DNA of 64,000 nt from Paenibacillus sp. 481 (GCF_021223605.1 NZ_CP075175.1:1387001-1451000); one strand, 5' to 3'; shown: positions 36,292 to 45,352, numbered from the stretch's first letter. The notes: a model not told the origin generated them from the sequence alone. Numbers and translations: made by a program.

Positions 36292-37320
36292 TTAGTGCGT
36301 GGTGCGAGCGTCTTTTGTATCTTTCGCTTCTTGCGTAGGTCTTGTCTCTTGAGTAGCCTTAGCTTCTTGCGCAGGTCTTGTCTGCTGAGCAGCCTTAGCT
36401 TCTTGCGTAGGTCTTGCCTGTTGAGCAACCTTCGCTTCTTGCGTAGGTCTTGTCTCTTGAGCAACCTTAGCTTCTTGCGCAGGTCTTGCCTGTTGAGCAG
36501 CCTTCGCTTCTTGCGTAGGTCTTGTCTCTTGAGTAGCCTTAGCTTCTTGCGTAGGTCTTGCCTGATGAGCAGTCTTAGCTTCTTGCGTAGGTCTTGCCTG
36601 ATGAGCAACCTTCGCTTCTTGCGCAGGTCTTGAGCCTTGAGCACTCTTCGCTTCCGAGGCTGCTTTCGTTTCTTGAGCTGCCTTCGAATCTCGCTGTTCT
36701 CTGCCTTCACGGTTATCTTTCACGTCTTTAGCCTCACGTGAATCGCGGTCCTTGCCTGTACCACGTCCTTCACGAGCTTGTTCGGAACGCGAAGCTCCTT
36801 GGTAGCCGGATTTACTGTGCGGCTTCTGACGAGTACGCTGCCGATTAGGCTTGCGCTCACTTGGCACAGCAGCTGTCGTAGCCTCTGGCGCGTTCGCCTT
36901 CGGTTGAAGCGAGATACCTTGCGGTTGAGGTGCAGCTTGATCAGCAGTTCCGTGTTCAGCAGTGCTGCCTTCTTCTAAAGCAGCAGCTCCTTCTTGCTCT
37001 CCGCTCCAATCGCTCTCCTCAGTTGGCGGACGCCAACGCGCGTCTTTGTTGCTCACTTTTTCCAAAATAAAATAAGCGCAACCAAAATTGCAATACTCAT
37101 TCACATAATCCATCACACTCGAAAATGAGGATTCTTTCGTTGACTTTGGGTGATTGTCCTTAAAAAAGCCCTTTAGCCGCAATTGGCTATAGCCCCAATC
37201 TCCCAATATGTAGTCATACCGCTCCAGCACCTCGCTGTAGCGATCGCGAAACGCCTCAGGGTTCCACGCCGTTCTATGTTCGTGTACAAGATCGTACATT
37301 TTTCCGCCGATATGAATCAC
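36292..37320 (-). CDS. yutD: YutD-family protein with a long repetitive tail
   Basis: The first 90 residues are a complete YutD (DUF1027) domain: YDLVHEHRTAWN, RYDYILGDWGYSQLRLKGFF and EYCNFGCAYFILEK. B. subtilis YutD is about 100 aa; here the protein runs to 342 aa through a basic, Gln/Ala/Lys/Arg-rich tail. Residues 231-338 are nine 12-residue repeats of the type RPTQEAKAAQQA. GTG 37320 is the start, behind AAGGAGG. It lies next to lipA, the same order as the yutB(lipA)-yutD neighbourhood of Bacillus. The tail looks disordered and cationic and could bind RNA or the cell surface; that is a guess. Confidence 0.87.
   Translation of the reverse strand: MIHIGGKMYDLVHEHRTAWNPEAFRDRYSEVLERYDYILGDWGYSQLRLKGFFKDNHPKSTKESSFSSVMDYVNEYCNFGCAYFILEKVSNKDARWRPPTEESDWSGEQEGAAALEEGSTAEHGTADQAAPQPQGISLQPKANAPEATTAAVPSERKPNRQRTRQKPHSKSGYQGASRSEQAREGRGTGKDRDSREAKDVKDNREGREQRDSKAAQETKAASEAKSAQGSRPAQEAKVAHQARPTQEAKTAHQARPTQEAKATQETRPTQEAKAAQQARPAQEAKVAQETRPTQEAKVAQQARPTQEAKAAQQTRPAQEAKATQETRPTQEAKDTKDARTTH
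36307..36630 (-). repeat. Nine in-frame 36-bp tandem repeats in the yutD-like gene
   Basis: Contiguous 36-bp units encode RP(T/A)QEAK plus five variable residues. There are no spacers, so this is not a CRISPR array. Open frames on other strands here are by-products of the repeat. Confidence 0.93.
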
Positions 37321-37378
37321 TGCCGCGAATCCTCCTTCCCCGGTCGTTCATCCGATACGCGGGCGGCTAAGATTACGA

Positions 37379-37411
37379 TGTCGCCGATTCGATAACGACT
37401 AATCGGCGACA
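37379..37411 (-). terminator. Inverted repeat 13 bp after the lipA stop
   Basis: Exact 10-bp arms TGTCGCCGAT and ATCGGCGACA with a 13-nt loop. No T run follows, so it may slow or protect transcripts between lipA and the yutD-like gene instead of ending them. Confidence 0.45.
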
Positions 37412-37423
37412 TTCTCGCAAATC

Positions 37424-38311
37424 TTATACCTTAGCAGCTGCCAACGTTGCCGTTGCAGACTTCGTCTGCTCGTGCGCATGGTACGAGCTTCGTACCATTG
37501 GACCCGACTCAACGTGGCTGAAGCCGCGCTTCAAACCTTCTTGTTTCAATACTGCAAACTCATCTGGATGGTAATATTTATCTACGCGCAAGTGCTTAGG
37601 CGTCGGTTGCAAATATTGACCCAATGTCAAAATATCGCAGCCAATTGCACGCAAATCGTCCATCGATTTCAAAATTTCATCCCACTCTTCGCCTACACCA
37701 AGCATAATGCTCGATTTCGTCGGAATGTCTGGGTTCATTTCTTTAGCACGTCTCAATAGCTCCAACGAACGCTCGTATTTCGCTTTCGCACGAACGCGAT
37801 CAGACATACGTTCTACTGTCTCAATATTGTGGTTCATAATGTCTGGCTTCACATCCATAACCACTTGCAACGCATCCTTGTTGCCCATAAAGTCTGGAAT
37901 AAGCACTTCAACGGTGCACAATGGAAGACGCTTCCGAACAGCTCGTACCGTTGCAGCGAAGATCGATGCACCACCGTCACTCAAATCATCACGTGCTACT
38001 GACGTGATAACTGCGTGACGAAGTCCCATCTTCTCAGCCGCTTCCGCTACGCGTTCTGGCTCTTCGAGATCGAGCTCAGTAGGCATGCCCGTATTGACAG
38101 CACAAAATCGGCACGCACGCGTACAAATGCTGCCCAAAATCATGAACGTAGCCGTACGATTCGCCCAGCACTCGTATATGTTAGGACAACGCGCTTCTTC
38201 ACAAACGGTATGGAGCGTTTTAGAACGCATCATCTCTTTGATTTCTGTGTAGTTCTCACCCGTGGTCAGTTTAATGCGTATCCAGTCGGGCTTTTTTTCT
38301 TTTGGCTTCAT
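37424..38311 (-). CDS. lipA: Lipoyl synthase
   Basis: A 295-aa radical SAM enzyme that inserts two sulfurs into octanoyl groups of lipoyl domains. The auxiliary 4Fe-4S cluster is bound by C37, C42 and C48 ([13 protein letters not shown]). The radical SAM CxxxCxxC is C63, C67 and C70 (CTRACRFC). A typical C-terminal RSSYHA serine motif is present. The length matches the family. It is divergent from the M23 peptidase gene and upstream of the yutD-like gene on the same strand. Confidence 0.98.
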   Translation of the reverse strand: MKPKEKKPDWIRIKLTTGENYTEIKEMMRSKTLHTVCEEARCPNIYECWANRTATFMILGSICTRACRFCAVNTGMPTELDLEEPERVAEAAEKMGLRHAVITSVARDDLSDGGASIFAATVRAVRKRLPLCTVEVLIPDFMGNKDALQVVMDVKPDIMNHNIETVERMSDRVRAKAKYERSLELLRRAKEMNPDIPTKSSIMLGVGEEWDEILKSMDDLRAIGCDILTLGQYLQPTPKHLRVDKYYHPDEFAVLKQEGLKRGFSHVESGPMVRSSYHAHEQTKSATATLAAAKV

Positions 38312-38472
38312 GGAGCTGACCTTCTTTCTCTGTTCGCTTACCTTGACCTAATTATAGATTATACCATGAACCTAATAAAATCCATACCTCCGTGTTCCTT
38401 TGGATAAAAAGCTCAACAACGCGCATTATAAATGTAAATAAGATTAAGAAACTGGAACAAGGAGGGCTTCTC

Positions 38473-39615
38473 TTGGGACGCAGAAGTGTTATCGTAATGA
38501 GTTTACTTGCTGCAATGTTGTGGTGTGGACAAGCAATCACACCAGCAAGTGCATACGCATGGATAGCAGGCGGAAATAAGCAGGCTCTTGCTTCTAATAA
38601 AGCGCTGCACGTGGAACCGAAATCATCTGAAGGGGATAAAGATAAATCTGCATTTTTATGGAGAGACGTACGGCTGTTATATGAAAAAATAAGTGCAACT
38701 ACCGGCATTCCTTGGTATCGCTTAGCCGCCATCGATCAGTATGAGCGAACGTTAACGAGAGCGAATCCTAAACATAGAGCGCATCCTGAACGCAAAATTG
38801 GCATTTATATTGAACCTCCAAAGTGGGCCGGCATGCTGAATCCAGATTGGGAAGATCGCAATCCGCGCTCCATCTCGATTTTTAAGGGCTTGGGTCGAGA
38901 CGGCTCCGGTGACGCTAAAGCGGAATACAATAACGATGACGATTTACTCTACAGCTTAGCGGCATATATTGGCTCATTTGGCTTAGGTGAAGATGACTTC
39001 GGTATCGGATTATGGAACTATTATCACAACCCACGAGCGGTGCAGCGCATAAAGCAGTTTGCACGCATTTACGAGCATTTTGACCGATTGGACTTGTACG
39101 GTTCGGCATTTCCGCTTCCGGTTTCCGCTGTCTATTCTTACCGTAGCACGTGGGGAATGGGCCGACATTATGGCGGATTCCGTATTCATGAAGGAACGGA
39201 TATATTTGCTCCGCATGGCGTGCCTGTGCGCAGCACTTCGTACGGAATCGTCGAGATTAAAGGATGGAATCGGTACGGGGGTTGGCGGATCGGCATTCGT
39301 GATTTAAACAATATTTATCACTACTACGCTCATCTGTCCGGCTTCGAAAAAAATATGAAGTTAGGCGATATCGTCGTCCCAGGTCAGCCGATCGGATGGG
39401 TTGGTAGCTCAGGGTACGGCAAGCCTGGCACATCGGGAAAATTCCCGCCTCACTTGCATTTCGGCGTGTATCGGGATCGTGGGCTGCTTGAGTATGCGTT
39501 TGATCCGTATCCTTTGTTGCGCAAATGGGAATCGAGCGATATTCGCCAGTTTAAGCAAGAGAAAAAGGAGCGTGAAAAAGCGAAGCAAGTCAAGAAAAGT
39601 TCGCCTGCTTCGTAG
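38473..39615 (+). CDS. Secreted M23-family peptidase
   Basis: A 380-aa exported protein. TTG 38473 is the start (eight bases behind AAGGAGGG); the longer frame from 38392 lacks a site. A signal peptide (hydrophobic VIVMSLLAAMLW, cleavage near PASAYA) is followed by a helical region resembling a lytic-enzyme lobe. The LytM/M23 domain has zinc ligands in RIHEGTD (HxxxD) and HLHFG (HxH). Such enzymes cut peptidoglycan cross-bridges or act as activators of other hydrolases. The C-terminus is Lys-rich. It is monocistronic with its own terminator. Confidence 0.9.
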   Translation: MGRRSVIVMSLLAAMLWCGQAITPASAYAWIAGGNKQALASNKALHVEPKSSEGDKDKSAFLWRDVRLLYEKISATTGIPWYRLAAIDQYERTLTRANPKHRAHPERKIGIYIEPPKWAGMLNPDWEDRNPRSISIFKGLGRDGSGDAKAEYNNDDDLLYSLAAYIGSFGLGEDDFGIGLWNYYHNPRAVQRIKQFARIYEHFDRLDLYGSAFPLPVSAVYSYRSTWGMGRHYGGFRIHEGTDIFAPHGVPVRSTSYGIVEIKGWNRYGGWRIGIRDLNNIYHYYAHLSGFEKNMKLGDIVVPGQPIGWVGSSGYGKPGTSGKFPPHLHFGVYRDRGLLEYAFDPYPLLRKWESSDIRQFKQEKKEREKAKQVKKSSPAS

Positions 39616-39640
39616 GCGGCCCGGATATGCGTTTTCGAGC

Positions 39641-39666
39641 AAAAAGCCCGCAGCGATGCGGGCTTT
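39641..39666 (+). terminator. Terminator of the M23 peptidase gene
   Basis: Ten-base arms AAAGCCCGCA/TGCGGGCTTT with a GCGA loop, flanked by A and T runs so it can act in both directions. Confidence 0.9.
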
Positions 39667-39683
39667 AGTCGTTGTTGATATGA

Positions 39684-39725
39684 GGCTATGAGCTATGAGC
39701 TATGAGCTATCGGCTATGGGGTATG
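39684..39725. repeat. Six tandem heptamers near the yunB stop
   Basis: Six contiguous seven-base units of the type (A/G)GCTATG lie between the M23 terminator and the yunB-like stop codon. The last two are decayed. Confidence 0.85.
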
Positions 39726-39741
39726 GGACAGCCCCTTGTTT

Positions 39742-40920
39742 CTAGTTCCCTTCATTTGAAGGCGTGAAACCCTCCGTATTAGCTCCCCCGCCATCGCCAC
39801 TCCCTTGCGATTCAGGACGCTGCGGCACTACAATGGGGCCCAAAGGGTTCATTGTAGTCGGGCTCGTTGAGTTCGTTGGGTTCGTCGAATGCGTCGGGCT
39901 CGTCAGGTTCGTTGAATGCATCGATTGCGACGGAACGGACGTGGCCGGATGGGATGTCGTCGGATGAGAGTTATTGCTAATACCGCCACTTTCATTAGAT
40001 GGCGCTGGCGGTGGTCCAGCATGAGCATCCGTGCCAGCGGCAGGCGGCTGCATCGGCAGTGACAATGGCGGGGCCTGCTCGCGATTGTTGCCAACTGGCC
40101 GACCTGAGCCGTCGTAATAGTACATCGGCACGTCGCCGACAACGAGCAAATACGAAATCGGAATTTCGGTTTCCACCACTTCCGGTTCCAAATCAAAAGG
40201 AATGACGATGGACACCTCCTCCACGATTTTGATATACACTTCAACTAATACCATGTTAATGCCCACATTGATCGGCCTCGTCTTCAAATCGACTTTGACG
40301 ACGCCATGCGGTTCCATCTTAATCGGCACACGTGGGCCAAATGAGGCAATAAGCGGACTGCCTAGTGCTTGGCCGACCGGGATATGATCATTTATCATCC
40401 CAAGCTCTTTGAGTGACGACTGAACGATATTCACCGTATCAGCCGTTATGCGCATATGCTCATTGTAGTTCAGAACAAAGCTTGTCACCTTGCCACGTGA
40501 ATCCGTCTTCCAATCCACTAATTTATCAATTTTTCTATCCTTCATCACTTCATTCGTAATCGCTTTATTAATCGCTTGCGTGGCAATTTGTTTCACACGT
40601 ATTTTGGCAAGATGCATAATCGGGCCACGCAAATGACGATCAACGTAGACGAATAATTGTACGGATAGAAAAAAGAAGATGACGAGCGCAATAAACCAAG
40701 CTTTACGTTTGCTGCGCGGCTTCCCCGGACGACTGTACCATCTTGGTGAGCGTGGCTTTGCTTGTTGTTTGAAGCTGCTAACCGTCTCTACGCGGTTGCG
40801 CCGCGTTGGCCATCTCCAACTAGAGCCCCAGCGTTTCGTCCTCCCCGCTTTCCATGCATGCAGCAACTGCCCCAACAGCGTGCCGCCTCCACGCCAACCT
40901 TTCGGTCGCCATTTGCTCAA
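39742..40920 (-). CDS. yunB: Sporulation protein YunB-like, with extended N- and C-terminal regions
   Basis: About 392 aa. After a basic N-terminal region (about 70 residues) comes one membrane helix (AWFIALVIFFFLSVQLFVYV) and the YunB domain: AINKAITNEV, GKVTSFVLNYNEH, VPIGQALGSP-like text (here VPVGQALGSPLIASFGPRVP) and a paired-strand region ending in SYLLVVGDVPMYYY. YunB is a sigma-E-dependent protein of B. subtilis that affects spore formation. TTG 40920 is seven bases behind AGAGGAGG; ATG 40926 is too close and 41019 has no site. The C-terminal 90 residues are low-complexity Pro/Thr/Ser/Asn. Confidence 0.85.
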   Translation of the reverse strand: MSKWRPKGWRGGGTLLGQLLHAWKAGRTKRWGSSWRWPTRRNRVETVSSFKQQAKPRSPRWYSRPGKPRSKRKAWFIALVIFFFLSVQLFVYVDRHLRGPIMHLAKIRVKQIATQAINKAITNEVMKDRKIDKLVDWKTDSRGKVTSFVLNYNEHMRITADTVNIVQSSLKELGMINDHIPVGQALGSPLIASFGPRVPIKMEPHGVVKVDLKTRPINVGINMVLVEVYIKIVEEVSIVIPFDLEPEVVETEIPISYLLVVGDVPMYYYDGSGRPVGNNREQAPPLSLPMQPPAAGTDAHAGPPPAPSNESGGISNNSHPTTSHPATSVPSQSMHSTNLTSPTHSTNPTNSTSPTTMNPLGPIVVPQRPESQGSGDGGGANTEGFTPSNEGN

Positions 40921-41270
40921 CCGCATCCCTCCTCTAGCTGCACATCTGGCCTGTACGTACGTATACGTTCCCAGTTTATGCAACCCATTTGCAAAAAAGA
41001 AGACGGGCTCGTATTTCATACAACAGTGAAGTTCGTTTAAGATTTATCTCCGAAAATGAGCAAACCCTCCATTTATACCGCAACGTTGATCTAAATTGGA
41101 ACGATTTCATTAATGGATCACAACTTCTTTTTTCCAATTAAATTGGTCAATTCCCCCAAGCTTCCACACGGATCGTTAACGAATTATAGGCATTTTTTGT
41201 AGTGTAGGACAAAGGGCAGCTGGTATACTTAGCTCATAAAGCTAGTCCATAGGAAAGAAGGGTTACCTGG

Positions 41271-42428
41271 ATGCAACTAGAATTATACGCGAGTGAATAT
41301 AAAGTGACAGCGGAAGGCATAACGGTAGCGCTACTGCCCAAGGAATTCGCTCTTTTTCAATTTCTCTACCGTAACAGCGATCGTACATTCAGCCGGGAAC
41401 AGCTGCTGGATAACGTATGGCCGTTGGAATATCCGGTTGAACGGACGGTGGATGATCATATATACAGGCTGCGTAAGAAGTTGCGTCCTTTTATCGATCT
41501 GGAGATCAAATCGGTCCGTGGATTAGGGTACCGCCTGACCGTGTTGCGTCCAAAGACTGCTGAGCAAGCGAACCCTACTACCCAAGATCCAGAGTTGTAT
41601 GACGCAATGCGGGATGTATTCGGAAAATACCATCAATACGGCCAAGGTCGTTCGATGTTGACCCTCGCACGCCAACAGGATGTGCTTGGCTATGAGCTAG
41701 ATCCGTTTTATTCCGTCTATGTCCATTTTGTACAAGGCGATCTGGAATGGTTGCTCCATACCGACGAGGTTCCACTGAGCGAACGCATCTATTGGCTACT
41801 GTTGTTCTATCTTTTTTCGGGCGACCCGAAGCAGAAGCTTGTATTTTGTGAGCAAATACTTGCGAAGAAACGGTTGTCCCCTGACCGGCAACTAGAAATG
41901 GAGATTCTCAACATCCTTGATCTGTATACCATGGCAGGCAAGCCTGATGCAGCGCTGGAGCGGTTGATGATGAGTCATTCGGTGATTACCGATCCCATTT
42001 ATGAGAATTTCAGACCACAAACGGCGATCACAGAAATGTTTGTAAACCTCGTTGTAGGAGCCGAAGAGAATGAGCTGAGAAAAATGGCGGAGACGATTGA
42101 AGTTGACATTTTGCCTAGCAAGCCTTTTCTGCGTGAAGTTGGGAGTTACAAGGTGGTCAAGGGGCTTTGGATGTTACAGCGTCAAGAATGGCGTGAAGCG
42201 GAGAAGTTATTGGACGAGGGGCTGCACATTTTGGACAAGTCCGGCTTTGTTCCGATACGGCTGTTTGCCCTAATCCGAATTCATTATTACTGTGGCCTGT
42301 TTCCGCCAAAAAAAGAGTTGCAGCAAAAATACATCGATAAGTATGCGGAAGTACAGGAGCAGATCGGTTTCAATAAGCTGTCAGGGCCGCTGGAAGCTAC
42401 GCTACAAAATGTACTAAACCGCTTCTAA
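41271..42428 (+). CDS. OmpR/SARP-type winged-helix regulator with a helical-repeat domain
   Basis: A 385-aa one-component regulator. Residues 1-92 form a Trans_reg_C winged helix: LLPKEFALFQFLYRN (helix 1), SREQLLDNVWP, TVDDHIYRLRKKLRPF (recognition helix) and SVRGLGYRLTV (wing). There is no phosphoacceptor receiver domain. Residues about 105-385 are all-helical and TPR/BTAD-like, perhaps for ligand binding or dimerisation. An extended -10 (TGGTATACT at 41222-41230) lies upstream. The following gene is an MFS transporter, and a seven-copy 11-bp repeat, the geometry used by this DNA-binding domain, lies between them. Control of the transporter is a strong inference. Confidence 0.82.
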   Translation: MQLELYASEYKVTAEGITVALLPKEFALFQFLYRNSDRTFSREQLLDNVWPLEYPVERTVDDHIYRLRKKLRPFIDLEIKSVRGLGYRLTVLRPKTAEQANPTTQDPELYDAMRDVFGKYHQYGQGRSMLTLARQQDVLGYELDPFYSVYVHFVQGDLEWLLHTDEVPLSERIYWLLLFYLFSGDPKQKLVFCEQILAKKRLSPDRQLEMEILNILDLYTMAGKPDAALERLMMSHSVITDPIYENFRPQTAITEMFVNLVVGAEENELRKMAETIEVDILPSKPFLREVGSYKVVKGLWMLQRQEWREAEKLLDEGLHILDKSGFVPIRLFALIRIHYYCGLFPPKKELQQKYIDKYAEVQEQIGFNKLSGPLEATLQNVLNRF

Positions 42429-42445
42429 CCTACTTTGGATGGTGG

Positions 42446-42522
42446 TCTGATCATTCTCTGATAATGTTCTGATGGCGCTGTGATCATACTTTAATGATGC
42501 TCTGATAATCCTCTGACATTTC
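42446..42522 (+). promoter_or_regulatory. Seven tandem 11-bp operator-like repeats upstream of the MFS gene
   Basis: Seven consecutive 11-bp units start at 42446, 42457, 42468, 42479, 42490, 42501 and 42512, each resembling TCTGATNATNN. The best are TCTGATAATGT and TCTGATAATCC. OmpR/SARP winged helices bind direct repeats at 11-bp period. The last heptamer (42512-42518) ends 8 bp before TACAGT (42527-42532), a possible -10 element. Confidence 0.75.
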
Positions 42523-42535
42523 TCCGCTACAGTAG

Positions 42536-42554
42536 GTTCATACCCTTTATGAAC
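42536..42554 (+). repeat. Inverted repeat before the MFS start
   Basis: Exact arms GTTCATA and TATGAAC around CCCTT, 25 bp upstream of the MFS start and inside the presumed leader. It could be a second operator or a leader hairpin. Confidence 0.5.
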
Positions 42555-42579
42555 TTATTGTGATTCGGAGGAATACCTA

Positions 42580-43887
42580 ATGACAACTACTCAACAAGCA
42601 GGAACAAGCCTGCTTCGTAACAAAGTATTTAGGCGTGTATATAGCGCTTATGCTTCAGCAACCTTCGGAGACTGGTTCGACATGTTGGCTATTCAGGTGC
42701 TCGTAGGTTATCGTTGGCATGCCAGCCCGCTCATGCTGGCCCTAATCCCGATCGCCATCGCACTGCCTAATATTTTGCTCGGTTCCGTTGCAGGTGTCGC
42801 TGCCGATCGGCTGAACAAGCTGAAGCTGATGCGAATGTGCGATCTGCTCACGGCAGTCTTAACGTTGCTCGTGTTGCTCGCTCCAAATATGTGGTGGCTG
42901 CTTTCCTTGCTTATGTTGCGTTCGGCCATCTCAACGTTAAACGTGCCCGCTCAGCAGTCGCTAACACGTAGCATCGTAAGAGAGGATCAACTGCTGCAAG
43001 CTACTTCACTCAACGGGATCGTGAATCAAGGTTCCAAGATCGCTGGGCCTTTATTGGGCGGCGTCGCTTTATCCTTCCTGTCGCCACAATGGTGCATTTT
43101 GATATGCGCCTGCTTCAGGGTCGGTGCTTATATCCTCTTGCTCACCGTCAAGGACGCAGAGGTGATAAACATCAAGAAAGAAGTTCAGGGGGAATCCCTC
43201 TCCGTATCTGCAACAGAGCAACGAGTTCCGCTACGTACGATGTGGAAAGAAGGATGGAGCTTTATTTTCCATAGCAGACTGCTGTTCAACACGATGCTAT
43301 TCGGGATAACTGGGGCACTCTCTATCCAGATGATCGATTTTCAGTTCACCAGCCTCTTTCGGACCATTGCTCCCCAGCAAGAATCTTTGCTCGGTTGGTT
43401 AGTTGCAGCATCAGGTGTAGGTGCCATAACGATCATTACGGCGATGAACAAAATGAACCGTGAATCGGGTTATGGTTGGAAATTTGGTAGTGGCTACGTG
43501 CTGATAGGCATATCTGTGGCAGGACTGGGATTACTCGAGCCTGGCGTATCGGTTCTTCCTGTATTGATACTAGGGTTCGTAATGGGCTTGGGCAACGGCA
43601 TATTTATGATTACTTTCAGCTATTGCCTGCAAAAAGAGACACCTCCACATATGACAGGCCGTGTATTCGGGATTCAGAGCACCATCCTAGGAACGATTAT
43701 GATTGGAGCACCCCTGCTTGGCGGAACCTTGGTGCAAGCTATCGGCCCGATGCAAACATTTTTAATGATCGGAATTTTAGTTGCCGTGCTAGGTTTGTTG
43801 GGCATTTTGTTCGGCAATCTGTTGTGGCCTACGTCCAAAGTAGTGAACAGAGACCGCGCTTTGGAGCATTCGATGGGTGGAGCATAG
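42580..43887 (+). CDS. MFS efflux transporter, DHA3-like
   Basis: A 435-aa permease with about 12 helices. NKVFRRVYSAYASATFGDWF at the start, GVAADRLNKLKLM in the motif A loop, and GPLLGGVALSFLSPQW plus HMTGRVFGIQ in the second half are typical of the DHA3 (MefA/tetracycline-V-like) drug-efflux branch. ATG 42580 follows CGGAGGA. It lies after the winged-helix regulator with the 11-bp repeat array between, so export of a compound sensed by that regulator is plausible. A terminator follows at 43967. Confidence 0.85.
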   Translation: MTTTQQAGTSLLRNKVFRRVYSAYASATFGDWFDMLAIQVLVGYRWHASPLMLALIPIAIALPNILLGSVAGVAADRLNKLKLMRMCDLLTAVLTLLVLLAPNMWWLLSLLMLRSAISTLNVPAQQSLTRSIVREDQLLQATSLNGIVNQGSKIAGPLLGGVALSFLSPQWCILICACFRVGAYILLLTVKDAEVINIKKEVQGESLSVSATEQRVPLRTMWKEGWSFIFHSRLLFNTMLFGITGALSIQMIDFQFTSLFRTIAPQQESLLGWLVAASGVGAITIITAMNKMNRESGYGWKFGSGYVLIGISVAGLGLLEPGVSVLPVLILGFVMGLGNGIFMITFSYCLQKETPPHMTGRVFGIQSTILGTIMIGAPLLGGTLVQAIGPMQTFLMIGILVAVLGLLGILFGNLLWPTSKVVNRDRALEHSMGGA

Positions 43888-44216
43888 AAATATAACCGAC
43901 ATCATGTAGATTCCATGCACCTATATGAACCTGTTCACCATTCCTATCCTTCAAAAACAGTTTAGAGGCCAGCTGCTAATTGCAGTTGGCTTTTTATGTG
44001 GGAGGAGCTCAAACGCAGCACTACAGCTACTTACATGTCGACTGTCCAACTAGTCCATAGAAGAACAGCACAATCTTGAACATCGTGAAATAAAGCATCG
44101 CCAATTCCATTTTGTTCAATTACAATCATGTTGTAGTCATGATATCCATTCACGCTATACCTACAAAAGTAAGTGATTGTTCAAACATTACTTTATGATG
44201 GGAGTGTGCTGTTAAA
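43888..44216. other. Noncoding interval between two membrane-protein genes
   Basis: Contains the MFS terminator (43967-43996). The rest (44000-44216) shows no gene; promoter elements of the next gene should lie here but no strong consensus was seen. Confidence 0.6.
43967..43996 (+). terminator. Terminator of the MFS efflux gene
   Basis: Stem GCCAGCTGC/GCAGTTGGC with a TAATT-type loop, followed by five T. Confidence 0.88.
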
Positions 44217-44795
44217 ATGAAGCAACTACGGATTCCTTTATTTTTACATGATGTGTTCGGTGAGAAGCAGTCTATGGCGTCGATCTTGTCCATCCTGCTT
44301 TTTGGCGGGCTGTTAACCACTGCATTATATGTGCTATTTCCTGCGTTAACGGACCAATTACCGTTGTGGCGTACCGCACTGGCATTACTACTTATTTTCG
44401 ATATTTTTTCTGGGTGTATAGCTAATTTCACTGCTTCAACCAGCAACTTTTATGCGGCAAGAAAAACGAATCGAATCGTATTTATTGCGATACATGCCCA
44501 CATCATCCTTGTTGCACTTCTATTAGATACACATATATGGTACTCGATTGGGGTGTGGGCGTATACAATTGCAGGGGCTTTAATCGTGAATGCGCTACTC
44601 GGCAAACGATCACAACTGCATGTTGCAGGCTTACTTCTATCTGTGGGCCTGGGTGGGATGCCACTGTTGCCAAATATACAGCCCTATATGTTGACTATCT
44701 TTTTATTGTTTATGCTTAAAGTGTTATTTAGCTTTGCAGTGGATCATTATGGTAAAGGAATAAATAACAAGGGTGAAGAAGCGTCTAATAATTAG
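44217..44795 (+). CDS. Uncharacterised multi-pass membrane protein
   Basis: A 192-aa protein with five or six hydrophobic helices. It begins KQLRIPLFLHDVFGEKQ and carries a polar loop NFTASTSNFYAARKTNR between helices 2 and 3. No family is recognised. The stop overlaps the convergent HxlR gene by 4 bp (44792-44795). Codon use is like the neighbours. Confidence 0.68.
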   Translation: MKQLRIPLFLHDVFGEKQSMASILSILLFGGLLTTALYVLFPALTDQLPLWRTALALLLIFDIFSGCIANFTASTSNFYAARKTNRIVFIAIHAHIILVALLLDTHIWYSIGVWAYTIAGALIVNALLGKRSQLHVAGLLLSVGLGGMPLLPNIQPYMLTIFLLFMLKVLFSFAVDHYGKGINNKGEEASNN

Positions 44796-45190
44796 GAATT
44801 CTCTTCGTTATCCATGTCCTTGTCACGCTTGTCAGCCGCCCTATTACACTGATCCTTATAGGATTCACCCCATTGCTTCAAAAGCACAAGAATAGGCTCC
44901 AACGTTCTTCCGAACTCGGTTAACGAATACTCCACTTTCGGTGGCACTTGCTGATATACCTCACGGTGAATAACGCCGTCCTCTGCTAGCTCCCTTAGTT
45001 GCAAGGTCAACATGCGCTGCGTAATATGGGGACAAATTTTACGGAGTTCATTAAATCGTTTCGTACCGTCCATCAGATGATACAGTAAAATACCTTTCCA
45101 TTTTCCGCCGATAATATCAAGTGTAAACTCAACGGGACACGCTTCTCCATTAGGTGCATCGCCAAATCTCCTTTTACGGACAGTCATCAT
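44792..45190 (-). CDS. HxlR/DUF24-family redox-responsive regulator
   Basis: A 132-aa winged-helix regulator. The family core is complete: CPVEFTLDIIGGKWKGILLYHL, RFNELRKICPHITQRMLTLQLREL and PKVEYSLTEFGRTL. The conserved N-terminal cysteine (C18 in GEACPV) is the residue that senses quinone or disulfide stress in YodB, HypR and related proteins. It lies downstream of a nitroreductase gene on the same strand, the pairing seen for HypR/HypO in B. subtilis, so control of the nitroreductase is a reasonable inference. A terminator separates the two genes. Confidence 0.9.
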   Translation of the reverse strand: MMTVRKRRFGDAPNGEACPVEFTLDIIGGKWKGILLYHLMDGTKRFNELRKICPHITQRMLTLQLRELAEDGVIHREVYQQVPPKVEYSLTEFGRTLEPILVLLKQWGESYKDQCNRAADKRDKDMDNEENS

Positions 45191-45290
45191 TCATGCACTC
45201 CTTTACGTATAAAAAATGGAACCTACCTAGCAAATTTGAGCGTAGTTACACCATTGTAGTTTACCACACTGCCCACACTACCACGTTAAT

Positions 45291-45314
45291 AAAAAAAGGC
45301 AGCGCGCGGCTGCC
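45291..45314 (-). terminator. Terminator of the nitroreductase gene
   Basis: Stem GGCAGC/GCTGCC around GCGC followed by seven T on the minus strand, about 40 bp after the stop. Confidence 0.88.
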
Positions 45315-45352
45315 TTCTCCTATTTTTTAGCGAGCTAGTGAGTGCTAAGGTG

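Noticed and set aside
36307-36630. Possible CRISPR array (36-bp repeats)
   Set aside because: Units are contiguous with no unique spacers, keep reading frame and have no cas genes nearby.
36244-36710. Repetitive open frames on both strands over the yutD-like tail
   Set aside because: They are shadows of the 36-bp coding repeat; the yutD frame has a complete N-terminal domain and ribosome site.
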